Source: an uncultured Akkermansia sp.
GTDB lineage: Bacteria; Verrucomicrobiota; Verrucomicrobiia; Verrucomicrobiales; Akkermansiaceae
Assembly (NCBI GenBank): GCA_900766865.1
Contig: CAAFXA010000150.1
Span: forward strand, 1-10,535
Length of the DNA: 10,535 bases
Direction of reading: 5' to 3'
Notes under the pieces: model-generated
The model's input: the letters and a program-made list of their open reading frames with translations, nothing else
What the model was told of the DNA's origin: nothing
Databases searched by the model: none
Position numbers and translations under genes: made by a program
Shown here: piece by piece, positions 1 to 7,641 of the stretch
Position numbering within the stretch: the first letter of the stretch is position 1
Layout of the letters: the number at the start of each line of letters is the position of its first letter

Positions 1-1215
1 CTCGTCGATGGTGTTACGCAGCACAGGCATGAGGGTAGCATCCATAGCGCCCTGAGCCACACCCTGCATAGCCACCAGAGTCAGCACAGCCACGAGGCCG
101 ATTTCAACACCGAACATCATAGCAAACAGCACGCAGGGACCGGCCAGGCAGAATGCGATACCGGGCACATAAGCGCGGGCATTCTTGTTGCGCAGGTACC
201 AGCGGTCTGCAATCACGGCGCAGGCCAACACGGAAATGTACTTGGCGATGTTAATCCACTGCGTAGCAGCGGGACCGGCATCAGCCTCGGAAATAGAGAA
301 CATGTCCTGCAGCAGGCGGGGATACCAGCCCAGCAGGAACCAGTTGGCAAAGCCGGCAAAGGAAATCATGAGCAGCAGCAGCCACATACCACGACCGGTG
401 AAAATGCTCTTGAGCATCTGGCTCAGAGTGAAGGCAGGAGCAGCAGCAGCGGTCTCCTCTGTAGCGGCAGCAGCTTCGGCCACGGGAGCTTCCTGAGCCT
501 TCGGGTCGCGCAGGAAGAAGAGTACGATAAGACCGTATGCCACACCGACGAAACCGAACACCTCGAAGGTGAGGCGCCAGCCCATCTGGCAGGGTTCGCC
601 GGCCATCATGGCACCGTAACCAGCCATCACCTGACCGGCATAAATACCGCTCATGTGCAAGCCGGTGGCCAGAGAGCGGGTGCTACCACGGTGGTAGTCG
701 GTGATAAGGGCGAGAGCGGCGGGAATGTAGAAGGCCTCACTCACACCCATCATAGCACGCCAGAAGATAAGCTCCTCGTAGGACTCGGACTTACCGGTCA
801 TCCAGGTCACAATGGACCACACAACCAGCGAGCACATAATGATGAAGGAGCGGCTGAAGCGGTCTGCCAGGTAACCACCCACCGGGGACAGAGCTGCGTA
901 TACGATAAGGAAGGCAGATGTCACGATACCGAACTGAGCCTGTGTCATCTCAATGCAGCCCGGACCTTCGGTCATGGACTTGTTGAGCACGGCCAGCAGC
1001 TGGCGGTCGAAGTAGTTGAGCATCACCACCACCCAAAGCACAGCCACAGCAATCCAGGCCCACTTACCGGGCTTGGTTACGGGTGCATTCGGAGGAATGG
1101 AGGGCTTGGCGAGACCTTTTTTGCATGCAGCCATAATGGCCAGCACAGCAATACCGATAGCCACCCAGGGGGTGAGATCGGCCAGGAACGACAATACGGG
1201 ATTAGGTTCGGGCAT
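1..1215 (-). CDS. MFS transporter, probably for sialic acid or a related sugar (3' end outside window)
   Basis: An inner-membrane major facilitator superfamily permease. The 405 visible residues run in one open frame from ATG at 1215 to the left edge, so the C-terminus is missing. An extra hydrophobic segment (about residues 7-30) and a proline-rich linker come before the usual first MFS helix, which ends in LNYFDRQ (66-72). The loop GGYLADRFSR (113-122) is the MFS motif A between helices 2 and 3, and RAMMGVSEAF (153-162) fits the motif B region. An alanine/glutamate-rich loop (about 238-262) lies where the two six-helix halves join. The start lies 18 bases after the upstream Kelch gene with only a weak purine-rich stretch before it, so co-transcription is likely. 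The family is clear. The substrate is inferred only from the two adjacent sialic-acid-mutarotase-like genes; another amino sugar or sugar acid is possible. Confidence 0.85.
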   Translation of the reverse strand, partial: MPEPNPVLSFLADLTPWVAIGIAVLAIMAACKKGLAKPSIPPNAPVTKPGKWAWIAVAVLWVVVMLNYFDRQLLAVLNKSMTEGPGCIEMTQAQFGIVTSAFLIVYAALSPVGGYLADRFSRSFIIMCSLVVWSIVTWMTGKSESYEELIFWRAMMGVSEAFYIPAALALITDYHRGSTRSLATGLHMSGIYAGQVMAGYGAMMAGEPCQMGWRLTFEVFGFVGVAYGLIVLFFLRDPKAQEAPVAEAAAATEETAAAAPAFTLSQMLKSIFTGRGMWLLLLMISFAGFANWFLLGWYPRLLQDMFSISEADAGPAATQWINIAKYISVLACAVIADRWYLRNKNARAYVPGIAFCLAGPCVLFAMMFGVEIGLVAVLTLVAMQGVAQGAMDATLMPVLRNTIDE

Positions 1216-1233
1216 ATATTTGGTTTTTCTTTG

Positions 1234-2343
1234 TTATTTGGAGAGATTCAGGGTAGAGATAACGGGAGTACGCACGCCGGGGTGAGTCTCGCCGGAAATG
1301 ATGAAGACGGTACCCATGACCTTCACAGCCGGGGCAGTAGCAATGCCGATGCTGTTCTGGCCGGCAACAGCCCAGGTATTCGTGCAGGGACTGAAGCTGT
1401 AGACGGTTGTATTCTGACCGGGGTGATCAGATGGGGCATTTCCGGCCAGGCTGGCGCGGTAGAAGTTGCCGGGGTCGCCGCAAAGCAACAGTAGTTTACC
1501 ATACATGGTGGGCATGGGGCTGGCCGGAGCCACGATGGTCTCAGGCATATCGGCCGCAGCGCTCCAGGTGTTGGTGGCAGGGTCGTAACAGAGCGTGCTC
1601 TTCAGGTAGGTGCGTTCGGCTGCGCCCTTGGCATCCGGATGCAGGGAGCAACCGCCGGCCACGTAAATCTTACCCTCCCAGGCACCGGCGGCGGCCAGCA
1701 TTCGGCCATCGCCCGGCATAGGGGCCAGTTCCTTCCAGCCGGCCACTGTGTCTTTCAGGTCGAGAACATAGCTGTTGCTCAGGCATGTCACGGACTCGGC
1801 CTTTTCCTGCCCACCGAACACATAGAGCTTACTGCCCATCTGTACGAATGCCGGGTAAGCGATAGTAAGCGGCAGGCTGGGCAGAGCCTCTGTCGTGCCG
1901 TCGGCAAGAATACGGGTTACGGTGGACACATGGCCCTCCATGTTGCAGCCGCCGGCAATAACCATATCACGGCCCCTGGAGGTGTGAGCGGCATAACCGA
2001 TGGGATACGGCAGCTTAGCCAGCACAGAACAGCTGCCATCCAGCGGGTTGATGCTCAGAATTTCATCGTAGAACACCTTGGCTCCGCGTTCGGCCGGGGT
2101 CTTGGCACCCGGCTTGGCATTCGGGAAATTCGCACCACCGATTGCCAGAATACGCCCGCCCTCTGCGGTACGAACAAGGCTGGCCACCATACCGGCGCGA
2201 CCCACGGAATCCGAAATCTTCGGGCTCTCAGCCAGCGGCAGAGAAGCCACCTTGACCGGGCCCACGGGATGAGCGCACGAGCAGCACTGAGCTGACACCG
2301 GCAAAGCGGCAGCTGCAGCCAGGATAAAGAGAGTCTTCAACAT
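1234..2343 (-). CDS. Secreted cyclically permuted mutarotase family (NanM/YjhT-like) Kelch protein
   Basis: A 369-residue six-bladed Kelch beta-propeller with a signal peptide (hydrophobic core about residues 4-14, likely cleavage after VSA at 16-18), so it is probably periplasmic. Blade signatures in order are AIGGANFPN, IAGGCNMEG, VFGGQEK, VAGGCSLHPD, LLCGDPGNF and ISGETHPGVR. In E. coli NanM the motif NGEAKPGLR sits in mid-protein and the GVAGGFAG...IFAGGAGF stretch is late. Here the GGANF blade is first and SGETHPGVR is last, which is the permuted arrangement (TIGR03548-type). The Glu and Arg six residues apart, which I recall as the catalytic pair of NanM, correspond to E352 and R358. 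A cysteine cluster (C20, C21, C23) follows the signal peptide. The gene starts 6 bases after the upstream paralogue stops. The likely role is speeding anomer interconversion of sialic acid before uptake; the exact substrate is inferred. Confidence 0.85.
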   Translation of the reverse strand: MLKTLFILAAAAALPVSAQCCSCAHPVGPVKVASLPLAESPKISDSVGRAGMVASLVRTAEGGRILAIGGANFPNAKPGAKTPAERGAKVFYDEILSINPLDGSCSVLAKLPYPIGYAAHTSRGRDMVIAGGCNMEGHVSTVTRILADGTTEALPSLPLTIAYPAFVQMGSKLYVFGGQEKAESVTCLSNSYVLDLKDTVAGWKELAPMPGDGRMLAAAGAWEGKIYVAGGCSLHPDAKGAAERTYLKSTLCYDPATNTWSAAADMPETIVAPASPMPTMYGKLLLLCGDPGNFYRASLAGNAPSDHPGQNTTVYSFSPCTNTWAVAGQNSIGIATAPAVKVMGTVFIISGETHPGVRTPVISTLNLSK

Positions 2344-2349
2344 ATCACG

Positions 2350-3339
2350 TTACAGAACATACATTTTGGCACCCCATACCTGATTGGAGCGCTTACCGGG
2401 ACGCTGCTCGCCATTCACGATAACAGCCAGACCATTCCATTCGGCACAGGGCAGCACGGCACGGGCCACAGCCATTTCGCCAGCGGAGCTCCAGGTATCC
2501 GTACCCGGAGTGTAGCAAAGGGTGAAGTTGTGGAAACCGGGGTGATTCTGCGGGGTGTAGCCTTTCACCGTGGCGTCATCACCGCCCAGCAGGTAAATGC
2601 GGCCATTGATGACCGGAGCCGGGGTGGGGCCGGCAGCACAGAAATGCGGCAGGTAGCTCAGGCGGCGCCAGCCGGTGGACTCGCTATAGCTCCAGGCCTC
2701 GGTAAGCATGTCGCGCACCTTGCGGCCATCCTCTCCGTCTTTCAGGCCAATACCACCCAGCACATAAATTGTGCTGCCGATGGTGGCCATCTGCTGCAGG
2801 AAACGACCGCGGGCCGGCAGGGGCTCACCCTCAGTCCAGGTTTCTGTAGCGGGGTCAAAAATCCAGAGGCGGCTTTCGGCGTCCTGCTCACCGGGAGCAA
2901 TGCTACCCCCTTGCACATAAACCTTGCCCCCCATTACAGCAGCAGCATGGCCGGTAAGGGTAACAGGCAGCTGCGGCAGCTCACGACACGTTACCTGAGA
3001 GCCATCCCAGCAGAGCATATAGCAGTCCGCCACAGCCCCCTCGGCATTGCTACCACCAATAAGCATAACACCCTGGGGCAGAGAAGCCGTGGCGCCATAT
3101 CCCAGCGGCTTAGGCAGCGGCGCAGCATCCATCCAGCCGGCGCTCTCGGGAGTCATCACAAACACGCGGTCAGTCCAGCGCTTGGGGCCACCTTCCCACA
3201 GCGGTTTTTCCGGGAAATTGGCACCACCTGCCACGATAAGAGCACCATTATTCACACCTGCATACATGCCGGCCCAACCTTCGGCATCCGGCAGGTCTGC
3301 CAACTGTTTCCAATCTAGAGAGAGGTTTGTCGTATCCAT
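2350..3339 (-). CDS. Cytosolic cyclically permuted mutarotase family (NanM/YjhT-like) Kelch protein
   Basis: A 329-residue six-bladed Kelch propeller, paralogous to the next gene but without a signal peptide or membrane segment, so probably cytoplasmic. Blade signatures in order are VAGGANFP, LIGGSNAEG, VQGGSIAPG, VLGGIGLKDG, LLGGDDATV and VNGEQRPGKR. As in its neighbour, the order is circularly permuted relative to E. coli NanM, with the NGE...R motif (E311, R317) at the extreme C-terminus instead of mid-protein. The propeller begins almost at residue 8, leaving no room for an export signal. ATG at 3339 is chosen; an in-frame GTG at 3342 would add one residue. This is the first gene of the operon with the secreted paralogue and the MFS permease. 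A mutarotase or epimerase of an imported N-acetylated sugar fits the context, but the substrate is not shown by sequence. Confidence 0.85.
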   Translation of the reverse strand: MDTTNLSLDWKQLADLPDAEGWAGMYAGVNNGALIVAGGANFPEKPLWEGGPKRWTDRVFVMTPESAGWMDAAPLPKPLGYGATASLPQGVMLIGGSNAEGAVADCYMLCWDGSQVTCRELPQLPVTLTGHAAAVMGGKVYVQGGSIAPGEQDAESRLWIFDPATETWTEGEPLPARGRFLQQMATIGSTIYVLGGIGLKDGEDGRKVRDMLTEAWSYSESTGWRRLSYLPHFCAAGPTPAPVINGRIYLLGGDDATVKGYTPQNHPGFHNFTLCYTPGTDTWSSAGEMAVARAVLPCAEWNGLAVIVNGEQRPGKRSNQVWGAKMYVL

Positions 3340-3348
3340 CACACTCTA

Positions 3349-3377
3349 TATTTACAACAAATCCCACCCTGCCGCAA
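3349..3377 (-). promoter_or_regulatory. Weak candidate promoter for the Kelch/MFS operon
   Basis: On the minus strand a -35-like TTGCGG (3377-3372) is followed by a 17-base spacer and a poor -10-like TAAATA (3354-3349). The predicted start of transcription would fall near 3342, almost on the first codon. The hexamers match poorly, so the call rests mainly on spacing and position. The promoter must lie somewhere in the 134-base divergent intergenic region. Confidence 0.3.
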
Positions 3378-3426
3378 GCAAAAACTAAAAAAAGTTTTCT
3401 ATGTACGCGCGGGACTCAGATAACGC

Positions 3427-3455
3427 TTGCCAAGGGGGGCATGTTCTGCTACACT
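3427..3455 (+). promoter_or_regulatory. Sigma-70-type promoter with extended -10 for the four-gene metK operon
   Basis: TTGCCA (3427-3432) and TACACT (3450-3455) are separated by exactly 17 bases, and TGC just before the -10 makes an extended -10 (TGCTACACT). Transcription should start near 3462, leaving about 11 bases before ATG at 3473. The sequence TGCGCGCGT follows at 3457-3465, as it does in the promoter at 7820-7848. This placement also argues against translation from the upstream in-frame ATG at 3401, which lies before the promoter. Confidence 0.65.
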
Positions 3456-3472
3456 CTGCGCGCGTAACCAAT

Positions 3473-4441
3473 ATGGCAGAAGTATCACCATACCTGAACC
3501 CCGGCTGGCCAGATGCCGTGTGGGATGTATCGGGCGCGTTCGTCAACGACCGCGAGCTGATTGCTTTCCACGACTTCTGCTCTATACTGCTGGGCTTCTC
3601 ACCCTTCAACATCGTACATGGCTCCCCGCTCTGCACCTGGAACAGCGGGCGCGTGCTGAAGCACCTGATGCGCGAAGCAGAGGAAATCCGAGCCGCCGGT
3701 CTGGAGTACGAGAAGCGCAACATTGCCATGTACTACACCTTCACCAACCTGAACCTGAAGGAAGAACACCTGAGCGACCCGCTGGGCAATGCAATGCTCA
3801 TCTTTGCCCGCAACCACAACCCCACCAAGCGCAACGCTGTCATCATGGCCAGTGATGCGCTGCTGGCACACGTCCGGAAGGAATATCCGGAACTGCGCAC
3901 AGTCTCCAGCATCCTGAAAATTACCAACAGTGGTGGTAAGGGAAAGCTTGCTGCCTACCAGCGACTGGCGGAGCAGTACGACGAAGTCATGGTACACCCG
4001 GACGATGTACTGAACTACGAACTGCTGGAAAAGCTGGAGGAAAAAGAGCGATACATTTTGCTGGTGAATGAGTACTGCATACGCCACTGTCCTCTGCGGC
4101 CGTACCACTACAGTAGCCTCTCCCAGATGGCCCTCAACTACTTTGGCCACGATGGGAGCGACTTCGACAAAAAGCAGAACGACAACGGGTGCCGCGATAT
4201 GGGAACACTGCTCACACACGAAAAGCACAGCGTCCTGGCCCTCAACACACTGGAGATTGCTCGTCTGCGCGAGATGGGGTTCCGCCACTTCAAGATGCAG
4301 GGTCGGGGACACGCAAACGGCTCTTCCATCCTGTTCGACCTGCTGCGTTTGGTACTTCGCCATGATGAACCCGGCGAAAATGCCATGCATGCCATCAGCC
4401 AGAGATTCTGGGAATCCATTTTACCCCATCGTCCCTTATGA
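3473..4441 (+). CDS. Uncharacterised U32-like TIM-barrel protein, candidate Fe-S binder (paralogue A)
   Basis: A 322-residue soluble protein with no signal peptide or membrane segment. I do not recognise a characterised orthologue. The frame is open from ATG 3401, but ATG 3473 is preferred: it lies just after the promoter, and homology to the next gene starts only after it. Visible motifs are PDAVW (13-17), SPLCTW (51-56), a block TFTN...DPLGN...MASDALLAH.RK (89-136), HPDD (175-178), VNEYCIRHCPLRPYH (198-212), NGC (238-240) and FKMQGR (273-278). The last resembles the KIEGR-like C-terminal signature of U32 family proteins, several of which bind a [4Fe-4S] cluster through four cysteines. C54, C202, C206 and C240 are candidate ligands. 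The stop overlaps the next start (ATGA), implying translational coupling. The U32 link is a motif-level inference; the family may be a distinct TIM-barrel group with this NExCxxxCPxR motif. Confidence 0.6.
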   Translation: MAEVSPYLNPGWPDAVWDVSGAFVNDRELIAFHDFCSILLGFSPFNIVHGSPLCTWNSGRVLKHLMREAEEIRAAGLEYEKRNIAMYYTFTNLNLKEEHLSDPLGNAMLIFARNHNPTKRNAVIMASDALLAHVRKEYPELRTVSSILKITNSGGKGKLAAYQRLAEQYDEVMVHPDDVLNYELLEKLEEKERYILLVNEYCIRHCPLRPYHYSSLSQMALNYFGHDGSDFDKKQNDNGCRDMGTLLTHEKHSVLALNTLEIARLREMGFRHFKMQGRGHANGSSILFDLLRLVLRHDEPGENAMHAISQRFWESILPHRPL

Positions 4442-5475
4442 GTTCCATCATCCGCCCTGTTACAGCAAATGACATCCGCTTCATGGTGGACAAGTACCTG
4501 CCCGAAGCCGTATGGACCTTCGGGGGCGCCCTGCGTTTCGATAATTCACTGGGCTCGCTTATCTCCAACCTGTCTCAGAGTTTTCCGCTGCGCAAGCCTG
4601 CCCGAGTGGCTGGGTGTCCGGCATGCAAATGGTCGCTGGACTGGTACAGCGAGCGCCGTCCGATGGGATTAGCCAACTACACCAATGCCCTGGAGCAATA
4701 CGCGGCTCAGAGCGTGGGAGTCGTACTCACCTTCGACAACCCGTTTGTAACGGAAGACATGTTGCAGGATAGTTATGGCAACACACTGGTAAGCGAGCTG
4801 TACGCACGCGACCGCATCCATGCCAACGCCATCTGTGTAGCCAGCGACCTGCTGGCAGCCCACATCCGTAAAATCTGCCCCAAGCTTCCGCTCCTGGCCC
4901 ACCCGAACCGAGCCATCTGTGAGCGTAGCAAGCGAGGTGCAGCCTTTTACAACAAACTGCTCGGGCAATACAACCGCGTATGCCTGCATCCTGTGGATGC
5001 CACTCGCCCGGCCATCTACGGAGCCATTACCGAGCCGGCCCGCTGCGACATTCTCATCAACGACCCCCTGCCCCGCAACAGCGCCGTACGCCGTGACCAC
5101 CTGCGCCTGCTGGCAGACATTCGCCTCGACCCGTACAACGCAGATTTAAACCGCCGCCGCACCGCCCTGGCAGAGCGCGATGGCTGGCACAGCATCAGCA
5201 AGGACGAACTGCGCCAGTGCGCATCCTGTAACCTGACCCGAGCAGAGGCTTGCGCACTCTACGAAGCGGGCTATCGTTCTTTTGTGGTTCAGGGCAACCA
5301 GTTCCGCAACGAGATGACCCTACTGTGGGATATCTTTGCCTGCACGCTGGACTACAGCCCGGAGCTGTGCAACAAATCCGCCCTCATAGCCTCCGCCATC
5401 ATGGCCGCCTTCGGGGCGCCAAAGAGCGAACTGCCCAGCGGTCTGCGGGATTTTACATTCACAAATTACGAATAA
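4438..5475 (+). CDS. Uncharacterised U32-like protein, cysteine-rich paralogue B
   Basis: A 345-residue soluble protein, clearly paralogous to the preceding gene. With a constant offset of nine residues the two align without net gap from PEAVW (22-26) to VVQG (283-286). In the block at residues 98-150, 20 of 53 positions are identical by my count, including TF.N, D..GN, ASD, AH.RK and P.L. The NExCxxxCP motif of the partner is replaced: its cysteines become L211 and S215, while N208, R218 and H221 are kept. B instead has CPAC (60-63), CASC (261-264) and C272, with twelve cysteines in all. Only C63 matches a partner cysteine (C54). Four cysteines in two CxxC pairs could hold a metal or Fe-S cluster, but this is inference. 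Start at the ATGA overlap; no Shine-Dalgarno motif is seen. metK follows after 10 bases. A role as heterodimer partner of paralogue A is plausible. Confidence 0.6.
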   Translation: MSSIIRPVTANDIRFMVDKYLPEAVWTFGGALRFDNSLGSLISNLSQSFPLRKPARVAGCPACKWSLDWYSERRPMGLANYTNALEQYAAQSVGVVLTFDNPFVTEDMLQDSYGNTLVSELYARDRIHANAICVASDLLAAHIRKICPKLPLLAHPNRAICERSKRGAAFYNKLLGQYNRVCLHPVDATRPAIYGAITEPARCDILINDPLPRNSAVRRDHLRLLADIRLDPYNADLNRRRTALAERDGWHSISKDELRQCASCNLTRAEACALYEAGYRSFVVQGNQFRNEMTLLWDIFACTLDYSPELCNKSALIASAIMAAFGAPKSELPSGLRDFTFTNYE

Positions 5476-5485
5476 CGAAAGATTT

Positions 5486-6667
5486 ATGAACAGACTCCAC
5501 ATATTCAGCTCCGAATCCGTAGGCGAAGGCCACCCCGACAAAGTGGCAGACCTCATCTCCGACACCGTTGTGGACGCATGCCTGGCACAAGACCCTGCCA
5601 GCCGCGTGGCCTGTGAAACTCTGGTGAAGGACAGCTACGTCATCCTCGCTGGAGAAATTACCACCAAAGCCGTTCTGGACTATGAAAAGCTGGTACGCGA
5701 CACCGTGCGTGCTATCGGCTACGCCACTCCCGCAGATGACCCTGTCTTTAACGCCGAAACGCTCAGCGTCACCAACCTGCTCTCTACCCAGAGCCCGGAC
5801 ATTGCTCAGGGAGTGGATGCCCGCGAGGCCGAAGGGAAAGATGGGGCAGAACAGGGAGCCGGCGATCAGGGCATCATGTTTGGCTACGCAGCCAATGAAA
5901 CACCGGAGCTCATGCCCGCGCCCATCATGTTTGCCCACCGCATCATGACAGAGCTGGCTCGTGTGCGCCACAGTGGCGAAGTTGCATGGCTGCGCCCCGA
6001 CAGCAAGAGCCAGGTGGCCGTGGAGTATGGCGAGGACGGCAAGCCTGCCCGCATTCTCAACGTTGTACTGAGTACTCAACACACGGAGGATGTCAGCATC
6101 GACACCATTCGCGGCTTCTGCACAGAACTCATCCGCCGCGTTCTGCCGGCAGAGCTCATCACCCCGCAAACCGAGTTCTTCATCAACCCCACCGGTCGCT
6201 TCGTCATCGGTGGTCCTCACGGCGATTCCGGCCTTACCGGTCGCAAAATTATCGTGGACACCTATGGTGGCATGGGACGCCATGGTGGTGGTGCCTTCTC
6301 CGGCAAGGATTGCAGCAAAGTGGATCGCTCCGGCGCCTACATGTGCCGCTGGGTTGCCAAACACATCGTGGCTGCCGGGCTTGCCGAGCGCTGTGAGCTG
6401 CAAGTAGCCTACGCCATCGGCAAAGCCAGTCCTGTTTCCATCATGGTAGATGTAGACAGCTTCGGCACCGCCATCGTTAGCGAGGACATCATCATTGAGC
6501 GTGTACTCAAAGCGTTCTCCTTCAAGCCTGCTGATATGGAAAGTGCGCTGGGACTGCGCCGCCCCATCTTTGCACGTTCCACCAACTACGGCCACTTCAG
6601 CCGCGCCGATTTGCCCTGGGAGCAGATTGACCCGGCCCGCCTCGCCATCCTCAAGGGCGAGGCCTGA
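5486..6667 (+). CDS. metK: S-adenosylmethionine synthetase (methionine adenosyltransferase)
   Basis: Cytosolic enzyme that makes S-adenosylmethionine from methionine and ATP, releasing phosphate and pyrophosphate; it supplies the methyl donor for nearly all methylations. At 393 residues it is close to the usual bacterial length (E. coli about 384). Landmarks are [11 protein letters not shown] (9-19) with the ATP-binding histidine, [12 protein letters not shown] (124-135), the NPTGRF...[13 protein letters not shown] segment (234-254), [15 protein letters not shown] (261-275), KVDRSGAY (278-285) and a C-terminal YGHF (368-371). C276 replaces the proline found in the common GKDPSKVDRS loop. It is the third gene of the operon, 10 bases after the U32-like pair, with only weak purines (CGAAAG) before the ATG. 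No SAM riboswitch can fit in the 11-base leader of the operon. The reading frame is intact. Confidence 0.97.
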   Translation: MNRLHIFSSESVGEGHPDKVADLISDTVVDACLAQDPASRVACETLVKDSYVILAGEITTKAVLDYEKLVRDTVRAIGYATPADDPVFNAETLSVTNLLSTQSPDIAQGVDAREAEGKDGAEQGAGDQGIMFGYAANETPELMPAPIMFAHRIMTELARVRHSGEVAWLRPDSKSQVAVEYGEDGKPARILNVVLSTQHTEDVSIDTIRGFCTELIRRVLPAELITPQTEFFINPTGRFVIGGPHGDSGLTGRKIIVDTYGGMGRHGGGAFSGKDCSKVDRSGAYMCRWVAKHIVAAGLAERCELQVAYAIGKASPVSIMVDVDSFGTAIVSEDIIIERVLKAFSFKPADMESALGLRRPIFARSTNYGHFSRADLPWEQIDPARLAILKGEA

Positions 6668-6692
6668 ACGCCGCCGGACAAAAGGCAAAGGT

Positions 6693-6713
6693 CGATTCTG
6701 CTGAATCGCAGCA
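6693..6713 (+). other. Two mutually exclusive hairpins between metK and rnz
   Basis: CGATTC (6693-6698) pairs perfectly with GAATCG (6703-6708) around a TGCT loop. The loop and the following base, TGCTG (6699-6703), can instead pair with CAGCA (6709-6713). The two stems share bases, so only one can form at a time. No T-run follows, so this is not a normal terminator. It lies 13 bases before the rnz start and could affect rnz translation or RNA processing; its function is unproven. Confidence 0.4.
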
Positions 6714-6725
6714 TGTAAAAATCAA

Positions 6726-7637
6726 ATGCTCGATATCTGTCTACTAGGGACCGGCGGCACACAGCCGCTCGTGAACAGGTGGCTCACCTCCCTCATGGTG
6801 CGCTACCAGGGACACGCCGTGCTCATCGACTGCGGAGAAGGAACCCAGATAGCAGCCCAAAAGGCGGGACTAAGCCTCAAGCCTGTAGACAAAATACTCA
6901 TCACCCACCTACATGCCGACCACATCAGCGGATTGCCCGGACTGCTGTTGACCATGGGGAATATGGGGAGAACCGAGCCACTTTCCATCATTGGTCCGGT
7001 GGGTACAGAGAGAGCTGTGCACAGCCTGTTATGCATAGCCCGCACACTGCCATTTGAAGTACAGGTGAGCGAGCTGGACAGCGAAGACGAGCTGATGTAT
7101 TTCCTGGACTGCGATATCCGGGCCTTCGCCGTGCAACACGGCATGCCCTGCTATGGTTACAGCTTTTCCCTGCCTCGCGCCGGCAAGTTTGATGCAGCCC
7201 GGGCAAAAGAAAAAGCGATTCCCCTGCAATACTGGAAACGCCTGCAGAAGGGAGAAACTGTAGAAGACGGAGGCAACGTCTATACACCGGACATGGTGCT
7301 GGGGCCTGCACGCCGGGGGCTTAAACTCACCTACTGCACAGACACACGCCCCACTCCGGCCATTGCAAAAGCAGCCGCTGATTCCGACCTCTTTATCTGC
7401 GAAGGCATGTACGGAGAGGACGAAAACCTGCCCAAAGCCAAGGAGAACAAACACATGCTCTTCTCTGAGGCCGCACAGCTGGCCGCAGATGCCGGAGGGG
7501 TAAAGGAGCTCTGGCTGACCCACTACAGCCCCTCCCTGCCCAATCCCAAATCCTTCCGCGACGTTGCCAGAGCCATCTTCCCCCATACACAGACACCACG
7601 CGATGGATGGTTCAAAACCCTCGCTTTCGAGGACTGA
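6726..7637 (+). CDS. rnz: Ribonuclease Z (tRNA 3' endonuclease, metallo-beta-lactamase fold)
   Basis: A 303-residue metallo-beta-lactamase-fold protein of the short (tRNase Z-S) type, which cuts pre-tRNA 3' trailers; some bacterial members also act on other RNAs. The metal-binding motif THLHADHISGLPG (60-72) holds H61, H63, D65 and H66. Further ligands fit at H138 (QHGMPCYGY), D206 (CTDTRP) and H266 (LTHYSP), with H243 in NKHMLF as the family's extra histidine. The segment after GKFDAARAKEKAIP (153-166) corresponds to the tRNA-binding exosite arm. It reads LQYWKRLQKG here and lacks the PxGP-like signature I expect from the Bacillus subtilis type. The start ATG has no Shine-Dalgarno motif. It follows metK by 58 bases with no convincing promoter, so it is probably the last gene of the operon ending at the terminator near 7745. 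A different nucleic-acid or small-molecule hydrolase in the same fold is less likely. Confidence 0.88.
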   Translation: MLDICLLGTGGTQPLVNRWLTSLMVRYQGHAVLIDCGEGTQIAAQKAGLSLKPVDKILITHLHADHISGLPGLLLTMGNMGRTEPLSIIGPVGTERAVHSLLCIARTLPFEVQVSELDSEDELMYFLDCDIRAFAVQHGMPCYGYSFSLPRAGKFDAARAKEKAIPLQYWKRLQKGETVEDGGNVYTPDMVLGPARRGLKLTYCTDTRPTPAIAKAAADSDLFICEGMYGEDENLPKAKENKHMLFSEAAQLAADAGGVKELWLTHYSPSLPNPKSFRDVARAIFPHTQTPRDGWFKTLAFED

Positions 7638-7641
7638 AGAT

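Noticed and set aside
655..1494. Plus-strand open frame of 279 codons across the MFS and Kelch genes
   Set aside because: It crosses the boundary of two well-supported minus-strand genes and encodes a His/Gly-rich sequence typical of a shadow frame.
3381..3398. AAAACT/AGTTTT inverted repeat with an A-rich loop between the divergent operons
   Set aside because: The stem is short and AT-only, and both flanking genes start here instead of ending, so a terminator makes no sense.
3401..3472. Upstream ATG extension of paralogue A by 24 residues
   Set aside because: The extension lies before and across the promoter at 3427-3455, has no homology to paralogue B, and its sequence is unlike the rest of the protein.
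3456..3472. Possible SAM riboswitch controlling the metK operon
   Set aside because: The predicted leader is about 11 bases, and the 10-base gap before metK is also too short for any known SAM riboswitch class.
3599..4390. Minus-strand open frame of 263 codons over paralogue A
   Set aside because: The plus-strand product has a clear paralogue in the next gene with matching motifs; the antisense frame has none.
5459..6688. Antisense open frame of 409 codons over metK, longer than metK itself
   Set aside because: metK has all family motifs on the plus strand. The opposite frame stays open because TTA, CTA and TCA codons are rare in this GC-rich gene. Its translation has no recognisable domain.
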